Assembly: GCA_965276955.1 (NCBI GenBank)
Contig: CBDIBP010000013.1
Location: forward strand, 1-64,000
DNA: 64,000 bases
Reading direction: 5' to 3'
Source of the DNA: JABDEZ01 sp965276955
Lineage (GTDB): Bacteria > Bacteroidota > Bacteroidia > Chitinophagales > Chitinophagaceae
Position numbers and translations under genes: made by a program
In this document: positions 60,730 through 64,000 of the stretch, piece by piece
How the letters are laid out: every line of letters starts with the position of its first letter
Numbering within the stretch: position 1 is the first letter of the stretch
The notes under the pieces: model-generated
Database searches by the model: none
Seen by the model: only the letters and a program-made list of their open reading frames with translations
Told to the model about the DNA's origin: nothing

Positions 60730-62091
60730 TTACAATAATATAATTTTACGTGTCTGCGTGGCGTTCGCAAAGTAACAGGTGACAAAGTACATCCCCTTGC
60801 CGAGTGTTGACAGATCGACAGGGAAGTAGGAGGTTTGCATGGAGGTGGTATTTTGTTGCCATACCTTCTGACCCATAGCATTTCTTACCGATATATCTGT
60901 GAAGCCAGTGGGCACCTGGTTGAAGCTAATGTATACTGCGCCAGAAGAAGGATTTGGAGTGATGATGAAACTATTATCGGACACGGGCAGTACATTGCCA
61001 GGGTATAGGAGCAGGTCAGGATGAATGGTAAGTTCATGCGACTCGCCGCCGGGCTGTATCTGCGATGACATGACCTGTACCTGGTCGTAAGTGAACATGT
61101 TCATGCAGGCATCATCGGTATAGTCCATATAATTATTGAACATGATGCCGCTGCCCATACCAGGTGGGGAGCATACATCGTACTTTGGAAATGTAGGGCA
61201 GCCATAGTTGGGGCCACCTTCAGGCGGTGTATCGGCAATGCCGTCGTCCTTGCCTCCGGGGTCGCCGGGGCATAGCACCCCATCATCGCCCCAGGGATGG
61301 AACAGACCGAAATAATGTCCCATTTCGTGGGTGAGCGTGCGGCCGAGGTCTATATGTGTATAGAAATATTGGGTAGGAGCGTTGCGCCTGCCAAACGCAT
61401 CGTAACCCAGCAGCACACCCATCTCGCTTTTAGGGAAACCAGTAATGGTATCTATGGTAAATGCAGGGGGTACTGTAAGGCCTAAAATGGTGGATTGCTG
61501 ACCACCATAGAGGAAATTAATGACCCACACATTTATATAACGCGTCACGTCCCAAGCATCAACACCGGTGGTGGCTGCGTGCTTGGCATCGCCACAAGGG
61601 TCGGTGGCACTGGCATCGAACCCGCGCAGCGGGGTAGTATTTATATCCCACCCGCTGGTGGGCTGACCCTTAGGGTCGGTATGAGCCAAGGCGAACTTTA
61701 TATTCACATTGCTGTACAGTGGTTTAAAATCGACCGGGATGAGGGTGCTGTCTGCATTGCCGCGGTTGTAATCCTCGTTCAATACCTGTACCTGGCTTAT
61801 GGCCCTGTTAGCCACCCCGGCAGAATCGCCCAGCTGGTGTAGTTGTGCTGTATCGAGGACAATATGGAAAACTACGGGTACTGTGATGTTCAAGGTAACG
61901 CTGCCAGTTGTCTTGGCCAGGGAGTTGTTTTGCAGCCTGTTCTTAAGATATGCATCGAGCTGTTGCTGAAAATTAGGATCGCGGGATATCAGTGCATTTT
62001 TTACCAGTTGGTATCCACACTTATCTTTATTGGGCTGGGCATAGGAATGGAGCGACAATAACAATAAAAGACCAAGCAGCACCTTGTTCAT
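60730..62091 (-). CDS. Secreted M43 pappalysin-like metalloprotease with C-terminal sorting-like domain
   Basis: A 453-residue protein with signal peptide MNKVLLGLLLLLSLHSYAQP. The catalytic domain includes VVFHIVLDTAQLHQLGDSA, YINVWVINFLYGGQ and the complete zinc motif HEMGHYFGLFHPWGDDG (three His, catalytic Glu and the metzincin Gly). The C-terminus (ITPNPSSGAVYISFNQVPTG to ATQTRKIILL) is a type A type IX sorting-like domain. It is 44 bases upstream of the second copy on the same strand, clearly a tandem duplication. Substrates are unknown; PAPP-A-like proteins cleave other secreted proteins. Confidence 0.89.
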   Translation of the reverse strand: MNKVLLGLLLLLSLHSYAQPNKDKCGYQLVKNALISRDPNFQQQLDAYLKNRLQNNSLAKTTGSVTLNITVPVVFHIVLDTAQLHQLGDSAGVANRAISQVQVLNEDYNRGNADSTLIPVDFKPLYSNVNIKFALAHTDPKGQPTSGWDINTTPLRGFDASATDPCGDAKHAATTGVDAWDVTRYINVWVINFLYGGQQSTILGLTVPPAFTIDTITGFPKSEMGVLLGYDAFGRRNAPTQYFYTHIDLGRTLTHEMGHYFGLFHPWGDDGVLCPGDPGGKDDGIADTPPEGGPNYGCPTFPKYDVCSPPGMGSGIMFNNYMDYTDDACMNMFTYDQVQVMSSQIQPGGESHELTIHPDLLLYPGNVLPVSDNSFIITPNPSSGAVYISFNQVPTGFTDISVRNAMGQKVWQQNTTSMQTSYFPVDLSTLGKGMYFVTCYFANATQTRKIILL

Positions 62092-62192
62092 CAGGTAAAT
62101 TATGTATATACTAAGTTAACGGTTTTTAAGGACATATAAATAGACATCCTTTGCTGGAAAGAATAGTGCCTATTAATCCCTCGTGTATTTGA

Positions 62193-62801
62193 CTATTTAT
62201 TTTTACGATTGTTTATTTCGTCGCGGATGTTGATGGCCCTTACGTAGTCTTCCTGATCGAGGACCTGCTGCAGGAGCTTGTTGAGCTCGTCGAGGTTCAG
62301 GCTTTTGAGGTCTTTATCAACTGATGAGCTTACTGTAGGGGTAGCCGTAACAGGGGCATCTGTTTTTTCTACTGGTGCACCTTCGGTTTGATCGAGGTAG
62401 AGGCCGGCAGTATCTAATATGTTCTCGTAGGTATATATGCGGCAGCTGGCGCGGACGGCGAGAGCCAACGCATCGGAAGTGCGGGAATCTATCTCAACAG
62501 GTTCGTTATCGTTGTTGTGGCAAATGAGCTTAGCGAAAAATATACCTTCTTCCAGTTTGTAGATAACAACTTCAGTCAGCTCAATATTGAAGGTGGTCAT
62601 GAAATTAGAGAACAGGTCGTGTGTGAGCGGCCTGCTGGGCTGCATGCGCTCCAGTGCCACTGCTATGGCCTGTGCTTCGAATCCGCCTATCACTATAGGT
62701 AACCTTCTTAACCCGTTCACTTCACCAAGTACCACTGCGTAAGAATGCGTTTGTGTAATGCTGTGCGACAAGGCCACTATTTCCAATTCTATTTTTTTCA
62801 T
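62193..62801 (-). CDS. Bifunctional nuclease family protein (DUF151) with UVR motif
   Basis: A 202-residue cytoplasmic protein. The BFN/DUF151 domain covers residues 1-130 (LPIVIGGFEAQAIAVALERM, RPLTHDLFSNFM, DSRTSDALALAVRASCRIYT). A linker is followed by a UvrB/UvrC-like motif (LNKLLQQVLDQEDYVRAINI RDE-type helix pair) at about 168-200. Some DUF151 proteins cleave DNA and RNA; the role in Bacteroidota is not established. Monocistronic on the minus strand. Confidence 0.87.
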   Translation of the reverse strand: MKKIELEIVALSHSITQTHSYAVVLGEVNGLRRLPIVIGGFEAQAIAVALERMQPSRPLTHDLFSNFMTTFNIELTEVVIYKLEEGIFFAKLICHNNDNEPVEIDSRTSDALALAVRASCRIYTYENILDTAGLYLDQTEGAPVEKTDAPVTATPTVSSSVDKDLKSLNLDELNKLLQQVLDQEDYVRAINIRDEINNRKNK

Positions 62802-63219
62802 CTGACTTATATGTCTCTTTCAGAAGTATAATATGTGAAGGTAATAATTCTTAGTAAAAAAATTGTGCTAAGGACGGATATCCTATGGAACCTACCTTGT
62901 AAATAATCGGAACATAGCTCTCTCAGATCTTGCTCCTGTTGTTATTTCTTTTTTGGCGGCAAAAAAGAAACAAAAAAGCCGCCCCTTTGCCAACGCTCTG
63001 CAGGCAAAGGGGTTAGCCCTACTGCGTGTTATAGCAGGCTCGATAGGGGGCCACTGGTTTTTTGTAGCCGATGAAGGATCGCAGCAAAAAGGTGGCTGAA
63101 TATGGGCTCAGCTTTGCCCGTGTTATGATCATATTACTTGTATTTGCTTGCGCTACCGCCGCACATACAAGTACATTTTCTTTTGTCTATCGCCCGCATT
63201 CCTGACCTATATTCTCTTT
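62802..63219. other. Intergenic region with paired stems, no gene
   Basis: About 418 bases between parC and the nuclease-family gene. I find no open reading frame with coding character. It contains an A-rich block framed by GGCGGC and GCCGCC (62955-62982) and a 10-bp stem CCCCTTTGCC/GGCAAAGGGG (62982-63012). These resemble short interspersed intergenic repeats of Bacteroidota and could also terminate parC on the minus strand. Confidence 0.5.
62955..63012 (-). repeat. Double-stem intergenic element (possible interspersed repeat or parC terminator)
   Basis: GGCGGC and GCCGCC surround an A-rich loop, then CCCCTTTGCC (62982-62991) pairs with GGCAAAGGGG (63003-63012). On the minus strand the second stem is followed by GGCTTTTTTG, like a terminator, though it is about 200 bases after the parC stop. 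The element occurs once in the window, so repeat status cannot be shown here. Confidence 0.4.
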
Positions 63220-64000
63220 TTAAAAGAGGGTAGGGGCGTCATCTTGTGCAGCGGCGTCACCGGCTGTTGCTGGCAGGGCTATTTCCCGAAGATCGCCGCC
63301 AGCTATGCGGGTGCCTATGGTCTTCCAGCCGGTAACGTCTATCAGCTCGTGGAGGGCCACTTCTTCCTCTGCAAATTCACTTCTCTTCTTGCCTGTTTTT
63401 ATGATGACCAATGGCTCCTGCACCGTGGTAACGAACTGCAGGTAGTTACCTTCCCCTTCTTTTATAAAGCAGAATTTTGTTTTTAAGGTCTGTGTCTCTA
63501 TAACAAAACGCTTGGCATTGAACTGGTCGTTCCTGGCATCGTAGTACACAGCTGTTACCGTCTTTTCGGGTATGAACTTCTCTATGAGCAGCATATCGGC
63601 ATCGAACCGGTTGGTGAGTTCAAAGTCGATGAGCTCGTAACAGCCGTCTTTGGTGAACACTATGATACGTTCCTTATCCTCGAAACGGCCCAGCAGTGTG
63701 CCATGACCCTCTTTATTGAGGCGGCCAATGGCGGGATCGTACCATATTTTTTGTGCAGAAAGGGTAGAACGACCTTTCTCTTTCAGTTTTACCTGCTTTA
63801 CCGGGTACTTGGTGACCTGGTTGCCCTGGGCGCTGCGCGCCTTGATATCGAGCTCCTCGAAGTAGAAATCGAGTGTTTTGATACGGGCCTTGCTGCCGGG
63901 ATGCAGGGTGATACCAACAACCTCGGCCTCGCCATTGGCGTTGGCCGTAAAGTAAGTGACCTTGCTGCCGGCGTTGCCCTTAGTAAGGTCGTACTCCTTA
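63220..64000 (-). CDS. parC: DNA topoisomerase IV subunit A, C-terminal part (5' end outside window)
   Basis: My reverse-strand translation shows an open frame from the window edge to the stop at 63220, about 260 codons. Sequence such as KEYDLTKGNAGSKVTYFTAN, HPGSKARIKTLDFYFEELDI, SAQKIWYDPAIGRLNKEGHG and YELIDFELTNRFDADMLLIE matches the C-terminal domain of Bacteroidota GyrA/ParC-type subunits labelled topoisomerase IV A. Apart from ribbon-like repeats, catalytic residues lie in the missing part. It could formally be an additional GyrA; the Bacteroidota ParC-type ending (VTGWKTIGTRIAGGDL) favours parC. Confidence 0.85.
   Translation of the reverse strand, partial: KEYDLTKGNAGSKVTYFTANANGEAEVVGITLHPGSKARIKTLDFYFEELDIKARSAQGNQVTKYPVKQVKLKEKGRSTLSAQKIWYDPAIGRLNKEGHGTLLGRFEDKERIIVFTKDGCYELIDFELTNRFDADMLLIEKFIPEKTVTAVYYDARNDQFNAKRFVIETQTLKTKFCFIKEGEGNYLQFVTTVQEPLVIIKTGKKRSEFAEEEVALHELIDVTGWKTIGTRIAGGDLREIALPATAGDAAAQDDAPTLF

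Noticed and set aside
63148..63486. 112-codon plus-strand open frame overlapping the parC end
   Set aside because: Antisense to the well-supported parC C-terminal coding sequence; no recognisable domain.

Overview
The window comes from a member of the Bacteroidota, most likely a Chitinophagales/Sphingobacteriales-type bacterium. The evidence is indirect but consistent. Two very large secreted proteins end in the gliding-motility/type IX secretion C-terminal domain, and two secreted metalloproteases carry C-terminal sorting-like domains. Promoters fit the Bacteroidota pattern (TTTG/TTG near -33, TAnnTTTG near -7), Shine-Dalgarno sequences are mostly absent, and the topoisomerase IV A subunit, TonB C-terminal proteins, YpdA-type reductase and futalosine-pathway MqnE are typical of the phylum. 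No tRNA, rRNA, CRISPR array, prophage or intact insertion sequence was seen.

Layout. 0-7.4 kb: a signalling block on the minus strand in transcription order rpoN (sigma-54), an NtrC-type activator broken by a 1-base frameshift, a PAS histidine kinase and a receiver-PAS-kinase cut by the window edge; a CHASE3 histidine kinase diverges from rpoN. 7.5-15.8 kb: a plus-strand carbohydrate block with a secreted GH105-type unsaturated glucuronyl hydrolase, a pectin methylesterase, kduD and kduI (pectin uronate catabolism), then glgX and malQ (glycogen/maltodextrin breakdown). 15.8-33.6 kb: mixed housekeeping and envelope genes: a DUF1624-like membrane protein, purB, an RNA m5C methyltransferase, a LysM protein, a family 9 glycosyltransferase, a 993-residue adhesin-like secreted protein, a phosphohexomutase, an aldehyde dehydrogenase, an SGNH hydrolase, a prohibitin-like protein, a thioredoxin-fold protein, rarA, a glutaminyl cyclase lipoprotein, a CAP protein and two tandem TonB C-terminal proteins.

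33.9-46.6 kb: the S10-spc ribosomal cluster in canonical order from rpsJ to rplO, followed by secY and map. It stops after map (no infA/rpmJ/rpsM/rpsK/rpsD/rpoA/rplQ) and has no str genes in front. rplB carries a -1 frameshift. Protein S3 ends in a 58-residue glycine-arginine tail. Several spacers hold strong hairpins. 46.6-64 kb: topoisomerase IB, a Rossmann-fold protein, lgt, a 750-base non-coding region with two degenerate direct repeats, tspO, a YpdA-type reductase, an unknown polytopic membrane protein, an 824-residue type IX secreted protein, an aldose-1-epimerase-like protein, a small lipoprotein, csbD, mqnE, two paralogous M43 metalloproteases, a bifunctional-nuclease-family protein and the 3' part of parC.

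I did not find a clearly novel defence or mobile system. The points most worth checking are the frameshifts (rplB, the sigma-54 activator and possibly the TonB pair), the RGG tail on S3, the repeat region at 49.86-50.2 kb, the extended TAnnTTTGCA promoter motif with an apparently leaderless purB, and the unidentified His-rich membrane protein at 52.1-53.2 kb.
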